A stretch of DNA of 64,000 nt from the NCBI RefSeq assembly GCF_030295765.1, contig NZ_AP027292.1, forward strand, positions 3,782,001-3,846,000, written 5' to 3'. The notes under the pieces were generated by a model. It did not search any database. It was not told the origin of the DNA and saw only the letters and a list, made by a program, of their open reading frames with translations. The stretch is from Neptuniibacter halophilus (lineage in GTDB: Bacteria > Pseudomonadota > Gammaproteobacteria > Pseudomonadales > Balneatricaceae). The position numbers and the translations under genes were made by a program. Positions 48,268 to 58,000 of the stretch are shown in pieces (the first letter of the stretch is position 1; each line of letters opens with the position of its first letter).

Positions 48268-50216
48268 TGTCCAGATTATTGCTGCTTAAGCTCGCATCCC
48301 GCTACAAGAACTTATGGCTTTTTCCGATTGTTCTGGTCTTCTTTGTCAGCGCGATGGTGAGCCTGGTTCAGCTTAATCAGTCCATCAACATTCTTGATAG
48401 CCGCTATGGCACCAGCGTCTGGTCCCTGTTTCAGCTAAAAGTTGAGCTGCGCCGCTTCTATGACACCCTGAGCATTTACCGTGCCGACCCCAGCGAATTC
48501 GACGAAGTCAGTAACCGGTTCGATATTCTCTGGAGTCGCTTCCCGGTTCTGATGAAAGGTGAAGACGCAGCCCAGCTCTCCAAAATAGAAGGCGCCACCG
48601 CTCAGATTGAAAGCATCTTCAACCTGATTCGTTCTCTGGAACCGGTAGTGCTGGAACAGCTCCCCGACCAGCCAGAGAAAGCAGCCATGTTGCAGAAGGC
48701 GCTGTCTCCGCATATCGCCGCCATTGATCAGTTGGCGCTGGGCAATTACCACTACAACAATGCTTTTTTCAATCGTAGCGACAACACCGTCAGTCAACTT
48801 CAGAAGCAGTTGGTCTGGCTGATGTTCGGCCTGATTATCAGTGGTCTGTTACTGCTGCTGATGGTCCTGAGAGAGAACCGTATCAACCGTTATCAGGCTG
48901 AACATGACAGCCTGACCCACCTCCCCAACCGCGCCTTCCTCCGTGGCAAGCTGACCGAGCTCTGCGAGAAGAAACAACCTTTTGCGCTACACCTTATTGA
49001 TCTCAACGGTTTTAAGGATGTGAACGATACACTGGGGCATCATACCGGTGATGTACTCCTGCAGGCCGTATCTGCCCGCCTGCTTGAACATATCGACCAT
49101 GAACATGGCTGTATCACCTGCCGTCTCGGTGGCGATGAGTTTGCTATTTTGCAGCCCCGCTATCGCCATAGCAAAGACCTGCAGGCGATCGGCCAGGCCA
49201 TTATTCAGGCACTTGAGGAGGAGTTTCTGGTTGAGAGTCACCCCTGTTTCATCGGTGGCAGCATCGGCAGCGTCGTCTACCCCGATCACGGCCGTGATGC
49301 CAGCCGCCTCCTGACCCACGCCGATATTGCAATGTACAAGGCCAAAGAATCCGCTCCGGAATCGACCCTGATGACCTTTGACTACAGCATGGACGCTCAG
49401 ATCAACCGCCGCCAGCAACTGCATAAAGACCTGCGGGATGCACTGGAACATGGCAAGCTGACACTGGAATACCAGCCTATTATTGGCTTCGAAAACAACT
49501 GTGTTGAGTATTTTGAAGCACTTTTGCGCTGGCACCATCCGGTCTACGGCCATATCGCCCCGCCTGAGGTGATTGAAGTCGCAGAACAGTACGGTCTGGC
49601 CCACCCGCTGGGCTGCTGGGTAATCGAACAGACCTGCCGCCAGATTCAGCAGTGGCAGGAACAGGGCCTGCAGCCTCTGCCGGTTTCCGTCAATATATCA
49701 CCGGCCATGTATCGTCTGGATCTGGTGGCAACCATCAACAATGCACTCGACAACTGCGGCCTGCGCAAAGGCCTGCTCTGGATCGAAGTGACCGAAGATA
49801 CCACCATGCACAGCATAAAAGAGGCAAATGAGATGCTGCCCCGGTTGCAGGAACAGGGTGTCATGATCGCGCTCGATGATTTCGGTACTGGCCTCTCCTC
49901 TTTCAGCCACTTGCAGCAACTGTCGATTCAGACCCTGAAGATCGATCGCAGCTTTATAAAGGATATCGTCGACAACCCCACCAGCAGTTCACTGGTTAAT
50001 AATATTATCGCTATTGGCCATGATCTCGGCATGAAGGTGGTTGCAGAAGGTATCGAAAATCAAGCCGCCGCAGACATTCTTCAGCAATACGGTTGCGATC
50101 TCGGTCAGGGCTATCTGTACAGCCGGCCGCTTCATGCCGATCTTGTTCCGGATTTCTGCCACACCTATCCCGCCCCTGCTGCCGGCATCAACACTACACA
50201 TCGCGGCGTTTGCTGA
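48267..50216 (+). CDS. Membrane GGDEF-EAL c-di-GMP enzyme
   Basis: 649 residues. Membrane helix 1 at about 17-37, a periplasmic region of about 140 residues, helix 2 at about 181-201, then GGDEF and EAL domains. The GGDEF motif is intact (288-292) but the preceding RxxD inhibitory site is replaced by EHGC, so product inhibition there is unlikely. The EAL motif is at 417-419 with NISP, EVTEDT, DDFGTG, LKIDRSF, EGIE and QGYLYSRP, consistent with an active phosphodiesterase. One operon with the SUOX-fold periplasmic protein, which may feed a periplasmic signal to it. Confidence 0.92.
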   Translation: MSRLLLLKLASRYKNLWLFPIVLVFFVSAMVSLVQLNQSINILDSRYGTSVWSLFQLKVELRRFYDTLSIYRADPSEFDEVSNRFDILWSRFPVLMKGEDAAQLSKIEGATAQIESIFNLIRSLEPVVLEQLPDQPEKAAMLQKALSPHIAAIDQLALGNYHYNNAFFNRSDNTVSQLQKQLVWLMFGLIISGLLLLLMVLRENRINRYQAEHDSLTHLPNRAFLRGKLTELCEKKQPFALHLIDLNGFKDVNDTLGHHTGDVLLQAVSARLLEHIDHEHGCITCRLGGDEFAILQPRYRHSKDLQAIGQAIIQALEEEFLVESHPCFIGGSIGSVVYPDHGRDASRLLTHADIAMYKAKESAPESTLMTFDYSMDAQINRRQQLHKDLRDALEHGKLTLEYQPIIGFENNCVEYFEALLRWHHPVYGHIAPPEVIEVAEQYGLAHPLGCWVIEQTCRQIQQWQEQGLQPLPVSVNISPAMYRLDLVATINNALDNCGLRKGLLWIEVTEDTTMHSIKEANEMLPRLQEQGVMIALDDFGTGLSSFSHLQQLSIQTLKIDRSFIKDIVDNPTSSSLVNNIIAIGHDLGMKVVAEGIENQAAADILQQYGCDLGQGYLYSRPLHADLVPDFCHTYPAPAAGINTTHRGVC

Positions 50217-50280
50217 TAGCACTGCGTAAAAGATCAATTTTGTACAAAAAAGCCGGCACGATATGAAGTAAACTAGCGGG

Positions 50281-51111
50281 ATGAAAACCTCCAGAGAAAT
50301 TGCTAATTATCATAGAGTTGATGAGCTCGGCGGCTTAGAAGTGCTGAGTGCCCGCTATGAACAGCAAACCTTCTCCCGGCACACACACGCCGGTTATACC
50401 CTCGGTGTTATCGATCAGGGCGCACAGCGCTTTCTGCGCAATGGAGCCAACCATATTGCGCCGCAGGACAGTATCATTCTGGTTAATCATGACGAAGTGC
50501 ATGACGGCCACTCGGCCAGCGAGGGTGGCTGGTCTTATAAAGCTATCTATCCGCTGCCTGAGCAACTTCAGCTCATACGTAGCGAAGCAGGCCTGAGCGA
50601 TACCGGCTCCCTCTACTTCCGCGAGCCGGTGGTCCATGATCCCGAACTCGCGGGCCTGCTGCGTCAGGCATTACATAGTCTGCAGCACTCTGCCAATCGT
50701 CTCGAACGTGAAACCCTGCTTTATGGCGCTCTGCTGAAACTGATGCAGCGGCACGGTAAAGAGCGCCGCGCTCTGGAGGAGCCTGCCGCAGCGCGTAACC
50801 GGATAGAACTGGTCCGTAACTTTCTCCATGACCAGCCGGCTGCGGATATATCACTTCAGGAACTGGCAAATCTGGCAGGTATCAACAGTTGTCATCTGGT
50901 ACGTCAGTTTCAGCGCTATTATGGCCTGCCTCCCCATGCCTACCAGATTCAACTGCGGGTGCGGCTGGCTCAGCGTCTGATCCGATCAGGCCATCGGTTA
51001 ATGGACGCTGCACTCGATGCAGGTTTTACCGACCAGAGTCATCTTAACCGGCATTTTAAAAAGACCCTCGGCGTCACGCCCGGCCAGTATGCCAGGCAGC
51101 AATCTCACTAA
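50281..51111 (+). CDS. AraC-family transcriptional regulator
   Basis: 276 residues. N-terminal cupin domain (FSRHTHAGYTLGVIDQGAQ) and C-terminal double HTH (ISLQELANLAGINSCHLVRQFQRYYGLPPHAYQ, LMDAALDAGFTDQSHLNRHFKKTLGVTPGQY). It sits upstream of azlCD by about 80 bases in the same direction, which suggests it controls that amino-acid exporter. Confidence 0.9.
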   Translation: MKTSREIANYHRVDELGGLEVLSARYEQQTFSRHTHAGYTLGVIDQGAQRFLRNGANHIAPQDSIILVNHDEVHDGHSASEGGWSYKAIYPLPEQLQLIRSEAGLSDTGSLYFREPVVHDPELAGLLRQALHSLQHSANRLERETLLYGALLKLMQRHGKERRALEEPAAARNRIELVRNFLHDQPAADISLQELANLAGINSCHLVRQFQRYYGLPPHAYQIQLRVRLAQRLIRSGHRLMDAALDAGFTDQSHLNRHFKKTLGVTPGQYARQQSH

Positions 51112-51192
51112 AGCCTGAGCTCAATTTTGTCCAAGACGGGTGTCCATGGCTGCACTATGCTGAGCGCCATGTTTTTCTTTAAAGGCAGTCCC

Positions 51193-51888
51193 ATGGAACA
51201 GCAACCGACCGTCTCAGCCCGTAGCTCATTTTTACGCGGCACCCTCGCGATGATCCCCCTGATTGTTGCCGTCACCCCCTGGGGTATTCTGGTGGGCGCA
51301 TACGGTATTGAATCCGGTCTCAGCGCCCTGCAAACACAGTCACTTTCATTGCTGGTGTTTGCCGGAACCTCACAACTGGTCGCCATCGGCATGCTGCAGG
51401 CCGGTCTCGGAATAGTCAGCATACTGGTCACCACATTGCTGATCACCTCGCGGCATCTGCTTTACAGCATGGCAATGCGTGATCGAATCAGCCCGCTGCC
51501 ACTGCGCTGGCGTCTTACCATGGGTTTCCTCCTCACCGATGAACTGTTCGTTAATTCAGCAGAAGATTCCCGGCGCTTTAATCGCTGGTATGCCCTGGGA
51601 GGCGGTCTCAGTTTCTATATCGCATGGAATCTCGCAACACTGGCCGGAATACTCGCCGGCGCTGTGATTCCGGATCTGACGCAGATCGGTCTGGATTTTG
51701 CGGTGGTCGCAACCTTTATTGCGATTGTCGTGCCGATGGTCAAAAGCCGCTCGGTGTTCGCCTGCGTAGTGGTATCTGCCATTGTCTCGGTGTACTGCAC
51801 GCTGCAGCAATATCAGGCAGGCCTGTTACTGGCCATTATCAGCGGCATGATCATTGGCTACCTGAGTTATAAAGGAGGGAAACGCTGA
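51193..51888 (+). CDS. azlC: AzlC-family branched-chain amino acid exporter, large subunit
   Basis: 231 residues from the ATG giving MEQQPTV. About seven membrane helices, with the family stretch MIPLIVAVTPWGILVGAYGIESGLSALQTQSLSLLVFAGTSQLVAIGML and HLLYSMAMRD. AzlC works with AzlD to export branched-chain amino acids or analogues. The stop shares bases with the azlD ATG. Confidence 0.9.
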   Translation: MEQQPTVSARSSFLRGTLAMIPLIVAVTPWGILVGAYGIESGLSALQTQSLSLLVFAGTSQLVAIGMLQAGLGIVSILVTTLLITSRHLLYSMAMRDRISPLPLRWRLTMGFLLTDELFVNSAEDSRRFNRWYALGGGLSFYIAWNLATLAGILAGAVIPDLTQIGLDFAVVATFIAIVVPMVKSRSVFACVVVSAIVSVYCTLQQYQAGLLLAIISGMIIGYLSYKGGKR

Positions 51889-52193
51889 TGCTGTTCTGGT
51901 TACTCATGCTCGGGATGGCCGCACTGGTATTCGCCAGCCGCTACCTGTTTCTGGAGCCCCGACTGCCACTGAAACTCAACGAGGAGGTGTTACGCCTGCT
52001 GAGTTATTCAGCCCCCGCGGTACTCGCGGCCGTGATTGCGCCGCTGGTATTTGTGCATCAGGAGCAGGTTGATATTTCGACAGACAACCCTTACCTGCTG
52101 GGGGCAGTAGCCGCGATTGGTCTGATGCTGATCACGCGGAATACACTGCTGACCGCGACCCTGAGCATGGGCCTGTTTTTATGGATCAGCTAA
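51888..52193 (+). CDS. azlD: AzlD-family branched-chain amino acid exporter, small subunit
   Basis: 101 residues, about four membrane helices (FWLLMLGMAALVFASRYLFL, LSYSAPAVLAAVIAPLVF, LLGAVAAIGLMLITRNTLLTATLSMGLFLWI). Overlaps azlC by one base. The end overlaps the convergent mutarotase gene by four bases. Confidence 0.9.
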   Translation: MLFWLLMLGMAALVFASRYLFLEPRLPLKLNEEVLRLLSYSAPAVLAAVIAPLVFVHQEQVDISTDNPYLLGAVAAIGLMLITRNTLLTATLSMGLFLWIS

Positions 52194-53128
52194 TCCTGTG
52201 GCAACGAATCAATCTGTAACCGCAGGCAGTGAGATTGCTCCGGCTCAAGGCAGATCATATTGTCCAGCAAGCACGCCGTTTCCAGACAGAGCATGCGTTG
52301 GTAATCCTGTTCGCCGAAATGGCTCAGGCGACGTGATTTATCGATCCAGGGATTCCAGACCACCATGTCCGGAGCCCCTTCGGCCTGCAGGCCTATCCGT
52401 CGATTGTAACCCTGATCGCAGATCTCGACCCTGCCGGGCAGACTGGTGTATACCCGATCCACCTCTGCGTTGATCCGCAGGGGGGTCACACTGCAATGCT
52501 GTTGCCAGTCATCCAGTGTATCCAGGTAAGGCTGTCCCTCAAGGCCCCTGACCTCAACGGACTCAAGACGACTGAGGTTAAAGTAGGTATGCAGTGCGGT
52601 GGTGTAGCAGAATGCCTGCTTACCGGTATTAGTGACACTGAACCGGTACTCAAGCCGGGGACCGATGCACACCTCCAACTGCAACCGCGCCGGATAAGGC
52701 CAGGCGGGTTCAGCCGCGAAATCCAGCTCCAGCGTCAACCAGGTTGTTTCGCTGTCGGGCTGACTGATGGCCACCAGTTGCCATTCCCGCTCACGAACCA
52801 GACCATGCATAGGCAAGTCGCTTTCCCCCAACTGCTGCTGCAGACGCAGGGGGTTGCGTAGCGGATCACCGAACCAGGGCCAGCACACAGGAACACCGCC
52901 ACGTAGTGCTGTAGCGGCCTGATAATCACAATGATCACTCAACCAGAGCAGCGGTTTCTCTCCCAGCCGGCAGTATTCGGCCAACTGTGCGCCCTGCAAA
53001 AACAGGGTGGCAGCCGCAGCTTCATTCCGTACCGATACGGCAATCAACTGTTTATGCAGTTCTATGGTGATGCCTTTTTCAGCGCCAAATCTGGCATACA
53101 GCGCCTGAATCTTTTCGGCCAATGGCAT
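52190..53128 (-). CDS. yeaD: D-hexose-6-phosphate mutarotase
   Basis: 312 residues from the ATG of MPLAEKIQ. Galactose-mutarotase-like fold, with RGGVPVCWPWFGDP, MHGLVRERE, ALHTYFNLS, VWNPWIDKS and CLETA, matching the YeaD family, which interconverts alpha and beta glucose 6-phosphate. The catalytic His in HGLVRE and Glu in CLETA are visible. A longer frame upstream has no support. Confidence 0.88.
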   Translation of the reverse strand: MPLAEKIQALYARFGAEKGITIELHKQLIAVSVRNEAAAATLFLQGAQLAEYCRLGEKPLLWLSDHCDYQAATALRGGVPVCWPWFGDPLRNPLRLQQQLGESDLPMHGLVREREWQLVAISQPDSETTWLTLELDFAAEPAWPYPARLQLEVCIGPRLEYRFSVTNTGKQAFCYTTALHTYFNLSRLESVEVRGLEGQPYLDTLDDWQQHCSVTPLRINAEVDRVYTSLPGRVEICDQGYNRRIGLQAEGAPDMVVWNPWIDKSRRLSHFGEQDYQRMLCLETACLLDNMICLEPEQSHCLRLQIDSLPQD

Positions 53129-53254
53129 GGCTCTTTTCCAACTTCCGGGAACGAAGCTACATTTTACCTTTTTATAACAACCTGCATAGCACCGGATTGA
53201 ATCGTGACGCATAACTATTTAACATATTAATCATTACAGAGGAGCATTCGCTTT

Positions 53255-54262
53255 ATGTCCATTAAACTCTCCGTCGTGGATCAGTCACCGGTACACGGTT
53301 GCCATGAACCTTCAGAAGCCCCCGCTCTGAGCCTTGAACTGGCGAGAGCCTGTGATCAGTTGGGTTATCATCGTTACTGGGTTGCTGAACACCATGACAG
53401 CATCCATTTTGCCAATCCATGCCCGGAGGTCCTGATTGCTTCCATCGCTGCGGTCACCCGCCAGATCCGGGTCGGCAGCGGCGGCGTTATGCTCAGCCAC
53501 TACAGCCCACTGAAGGTGGCCGAATGCTTCAAGATGCTCAGCACCCTCTATCCGCAACGGATCGATCTCGGCATCGGGCGGGCCCCGGGCGGTACCGGGC
53601 TGACCTCCCATGCCCTAGCCTATCCAAACTCACCCGGTCATGGCGATCTCTATGCGGAACAGGCCCAGTTACTGAAAGGGTTTATTCAGCAGAATCTCGA
53701 GTCAGATCATCCCTATGCCGGTATCAGCCCCCTGCCCGACAATAACCACCAGCCCGGGCTGTGGATGCTTGGCTCCAGCGGTGGCAGTGCAGAGCTGGCT
53801 GGTGCACTTGGCTACAACATCGCACTGGCGCGGTTTATCGACCCGGATAATTGCCGTCCGACCATTTTTCGCGCTTATGATGCAGCCTGGCAGCAAGCCG
53901 GCCATGAGGGTAAGGCTAATAAAATGCTGGCTATTGCCTGTATTTGCGCAGAAACCGATGAGGAAGCGCGTATCAGAGCAGGCACCGCAGTTTATCGCAA
54001 ACTGGCTGCACAGATGGGCCAGCGCGAACCCTTACTGTCGCCTGAAGAGGTGCAGGACCGTTATCGCAAACTCCCGCTCTCCTATCAGAACGAGTACGAC
54101 CATATCCTCAGTGGCTACACGGTAGGCAGCCCCGACAGTTGCTGGCAGGAGATTGAGAAGCTCAGTGCGGCCTATGGATGTGATGAAATCGGTACTGTCA
54201 GCGTGACTCACAGCTTTGCAGATCGCCTTGACAGCTATCAGCTACTGGCCCGCCAGCGCTGA
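53255..54262 (+). CDS. Luciferase-like (LLM) flavin-dependent oxidoreductase
   Basis: 335 residues. Bacterial luciferase family fold: YHRYWVAEHHDSIHFANPCPEVLIA, RIRVGSGGVMLSHYSPLKVAE-type segment, DLGIGRAPGG and WMLGSSGGSAELAG. Resembles the YhbW type found throughout proteobacteria. Uses reduced FMN; substrate unknown. Preceded by GAGGAG ribosome site. Confidence 0.88.
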   Translation: MSIKLSVVDQSPVHGCHEPSEAPALSLELARACDQLGYHRYWVAEHHDSIHFANPCPEVLIASIAAVTRQIRVGSGGVMLSHYSPLKVAECFKMLSTLYPQRIDLGIGRAPGGTGLTSHALAYPNSPGHGDLYAEQAQLLKGFIQQNLESDHPYAGISPLPDNNHQPGLWMLGSSGGSAELAGALGYNIALARFIDPDNCRPTIFRAYDAAWQQAGHEGKANKMLAIACICAETDEEARIRAGTAVYRKLAAQMGQREPLLSPEEVQDRYRKLPLSYQNEYDHILSGYTVGSPDSCWQEIEKLSAAYGCDEIGTVSVTHSFADRLDSYQLLARQR

Positions 54263-54328
54263 GTGAGGCTGGCTTTGTCGGTTCTATCGGGATAGGCTTA
54301 CGCCATCGTCAGCCAGTAAGCCATCCCG

Positions 54329-54904
54329 ATGACACAGAACCCGCTCACCCTGCCGGTTGCCGCCATCTTGCGGCAGCAAACCGCAGCGCTCAGTGAATAT
54401 GAATTACTCCAAGCACTGCAACTGAGCAGTGAAGCGTTTCTGGACGCTGCTGAGGGTGACTCTGACCTTGCGCTTTTCCGGCAGCACTTCCTGATCATGA
54501 ATGCGCTCTACAGTCTGCAACCACTGTTCCTTGAAGAGGGTTGGTTACTGGAGATTTCAGCATTAAAAATCGAATTGCTACCCGCTAAGGCAAGTGACGG
54601 TTTGCCCGCCATGCCCGGTGAGGACGCCATCCGGGCGTACTATCTGGACTGGTCTGAATTTGAGAACAGCAGCAGCCAGTCGGTGCAGGCGCTGCTGGAC
54701 AGCTTCTGGCAGCGTTACCATGCAGAAGATGAAACGGCACAGGCATTAAGCGATCTGGGGCTTGAGAATGGCGCAGACTGGCAAAGCATTAAGCAGGCAT
54801 ACCGAAGACTGGCCGCGCTGCACCACCCCGACCGGGGCGGAGACGAAAAACACTTTATCCGGATACGCGAGGCTTATGAGACTCTGGCGTGCCTGAACAC
54901 GTAA
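54329..54904 (+). CDS. J-domain protein with DnaJ-related N-terminal domain
   Basis: 191 residues. The C terminus is a J-domain (WQSIKQAYRRLAALHHPDRGGDEKHFIRIREAYETL) with an intact HPD for stimulating DnaK. The N-terminal 120 residues match the DnaJ-related domain of gammaproteobacterial proteins (ALSEYELLQAL, LFRQHFLIMNALYSLQ). Probably a specialised DnaK co-chaperone. Followed by a terminator. Confidence 0.85.
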   Translation: MTQNPLTLPVAAILRQQTAALSEYELLQALQLSSEAFLDAAEGDSDLALFRQHFLIMNALYSLQPLFLEEGWLLEISALKIELLPAKASDGLPAMPGEDAIRAYYLDWSEFENSSSQSVQALLDSFWQRYHAEDETAQALSDLGLENGADWQSIKQAYRRLAALHHPDRGGDEKHFIRIREAYETLACLNT

Positions 54905-54991
54905 ACAGAAAAATAATCGCCGCTGAACAGGCAAAGTCAGCCATGCTGAACTACACTCCAGTCTCCAGCGAAAAACCTTAACATCTTATCA

Positions 54992-55042
54992 GCCGGCAGT
55001 GCAGAATCGATTAGCAGTCGATTCTGCCTCCGGCATTTTTTT
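54992..55042 (+). terminator. Terminator after the J-domain gene
   Basis: GCAGAATCGA/TCGATTCTGC stem, seven-base loop, extended by GCCG/CGGC, followed by ATTTTTTT; ends 9 bases before the convergent sbcC stop. Confidence 0.85.
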
Positions 55043-55050
55043 CTGATGGC

Positions 55051-58000
55051 TTATGCGCTGACCATCCGGTACTGATCGTCAAGACGGCTTAAACCCAGGC
55101 CACTCATTTTACGCACTTTTATCTGTAGCGGTATCCGCTCTTTCATCGCTTCGATATGACTGATCACCCCGATCATTTTGCCAGTGGCATTCAGACTATC
55201 GAGCGCATCCAGCGCGGTATCCAGCGTTTCACCATCAAGGGTGCCAAAGCCTTCATCAAGGAAAAGCGAATCGATACTGGTTTTCTGACTCACCAGATCC
55301 GACAAGGCTAACGCCAGTGCAAGACTGACCAGAAAACTCTCGCCCCCTGACAGGGTCCGAATATCCCGCAGTGTATCCGCCTGCCAGGTATCCACCACCT
55401 GTAACTCCAGCGCCTCACTCTGCTTACGCTGCAACTGGTAGCGCCCATGCAGCCGGTCAAGCTGCTGATTGGCCAGGTGAACCAGATGATCCAGCGTTAA
55501 CCCCTGCGCGAAACGGCGGAATTTATCGCCTTTCTGCGAACCAATCAGAGCGTTGAGATAAGCCATCTCATCATACGCCTGACGACAGCGCTCAATCTCC
55601 TGCATCAGCTCGGACTGATCCTTACGCCGCTGCTGATCCTCTGCCAACCGGGAACTGATCTCCCCCTGACGCAGCGTGATCTCTTTCAGTTCAGCCTGCA
55701 ATGTCCGGATCTGTGTATCGCATTCATCCGCGTCCCCGCTGCTGATACCCAGCGCCAGCCGACTTTCCTCCAGTGTTGCCAGCATCTGGGTCGCCTGACT
55801 TTGTAACAATTCCGCCTGCTGCTGTTGCCGCTGTAACTGTTCAGAGAGTTGTTGCAGTTGCTCTCGCTCCTTAACACTGAGCAGTGCCGACTGAAAGGCG
55901 TCCTCATCAGCAAATGGGCTGGCCTGTAACGCCTCATGCCACTGTTGCTGTAAATGGGCGGTTTCTTCACTCTGCAGCTTCAGAATCTGCTTAACTTTGT
56001 CTGTTTCGGCCGATTTACCGCCCAGCTTCTGCTCGGCTGCCTGCAGGTTTCGGTTTAATTCGGCTACATGCTGCTCCGCCTGAGTTTTCGCACTGCTGGC
56101 TTTTTGCCGCTCTTCGGCAGCATTGCGTTCGCCAAACAAAGCCTGACGCTCTTTCTTACGCTCAGCGAATGTCTCACTCATATCACGCAACATTTGCTGG
56201 CGCTGCTGCAACTGATTCTGCAACTGTTGAAGCTGCTCGCTGCGCTGCTGCAGTGATTGTTCAGTACGCTGCCGGGCCTGATGAATCTCTGTCTGCTTCT
56301 GCACCTCAGCCTGAAACGCTTTCACCTCCCCCTGAATCTGATCAAGCCATGCAGGGATTTCGACCCAGTCAGGCAACGTCCTGTCAGCCTGCCCGACTCG
56401 CCCGGTAAGCGCTTCGAGCCCACGCTGCTGCTCATCGCCAAGGTTATCGAGGCGGGATTGTTGCTCCTTGATTAACAGTACGCTGTGCTCACAGGCCTGC
56501 TCATTCAGCCGTACCTGAGTCTCTGCCTGTTGTAACTTCTGCCGGAACTCACTTAACTCATTGACGATCTGTTGCTCTGCTACACCCAGTTGGCGCAGCT
56601 CCGTGAGTTGATGCTGCAAATGATTCAATTCGGCTTCTGTCGCCGTCATAGCCGCACGAATCTCATCGGGCCCGGTCAGTTGCAGACCCTCGCCCAGCGC
56701 GGTAATCATCTGGTTGCTGGTAGTATTTAACTGTTCCAGCTCTTCTTTGAGTCTGGTTTCACGTAAGCTGAGCTCCGGGAGCAGTCGTTCCCGGATAGCC
56801 TCCAGTTTCGCGGCAACCCCTTTACCATCTGACTCCAGAGCGTCCAGTTCCTGCTGCAATGCTTCCAGCCGGGATTCAGTGCTGTCAGGGTCCTCCACAC
56901 CGGGAGTATCCACGTAGGGATGTTCCAGCGAGCCGCACAGCGGACATGGCTGATCCGGCTGAAGCCGTTGTCGTTCCGCCTCCAGACTGGCGACTTTGCG
57001 CTCCTGCTCAAGCAGACGTCTCAGATCCTGACGGTGCTGATGCCTGGCCTGATAGCTCTCACGCAACTGCTGTCGACGACCCTCCAGTGACACCGCCTCC
57101 TGATTCAGTTCAGCGTAACGCCGGCTCAGCTCATCCTGCTCAGCCAGCAGGCGTTGTTGCTCCCGGGCAATACCTTCCAACTGCTGCAACTGTGACTGTT
57201 GTCGCTGTTTCTGTTGCCACTGCTGCTCAAGCGTGCTCAGTTCAGCCCCTGCCAGCAGGGTGCTTTTCTCTTCCTGCAAACGGGCATAACGCTCAGCCTG
57301 ATGTGCTTCACTGTGCTTTAAACGCTTGATCTCTTCACTCAGCGCCGACTGCCGTGCCCGTTGCTCTTCAAGTGTTGATGTTAACTGCACCCGCTTTGCC
57401 TGAGCATTCGAAAGATCTGCTTTGAGCTGCGCAAGGCGATCATATTCAGCATGCCAGAGGGGCAGATCACTGATCAGTTTTTCAGTGACATTCAGCGCCT
57501 GCAAATGCTGCTCACAGATAGCTAATGTATCTGCCAGTTGCTGCAGTGAGTCCTGATCGCTTTGTTGCTGCTGCTCAAGCCGGGCCTGTTCCTGCCGGGT
57601 GTTGTTAACTTCCTGTTCTGCATCCTGACAACGCTGAGCCAGTGCATCGCACTCGGCATCCAGCGGGATCACTTTATGATTAAGCAGCTCCAGCAACTGT
57701 TGCTCAGCGGTTAAGACTTCCTGAAACCGCTGCTGACTTTGCTCCTGTTCAGTTTTCAGCCCAGCCACAGCGGTGTTGAGCGCTTCCAGTACCGCCTGAA
57801 GCTGTTCCAGTTCGTGCTCAGCGGAGCTCTGACGTTGTTGCGCTGCCGTATAGAGCGAATAGGGCCCGCGTAGCTGTTCAGCGGGCAAACTTTGCTGCAG
57901 GCGTTCAAAATCCTGTTGATGCAGCACTCTCTGTTCATTGCAGGTCTGCTGCAACTCAGCCGCTTCCTGTTGCCTTGCCTCTGCTCTGGATTTTTCCTGC

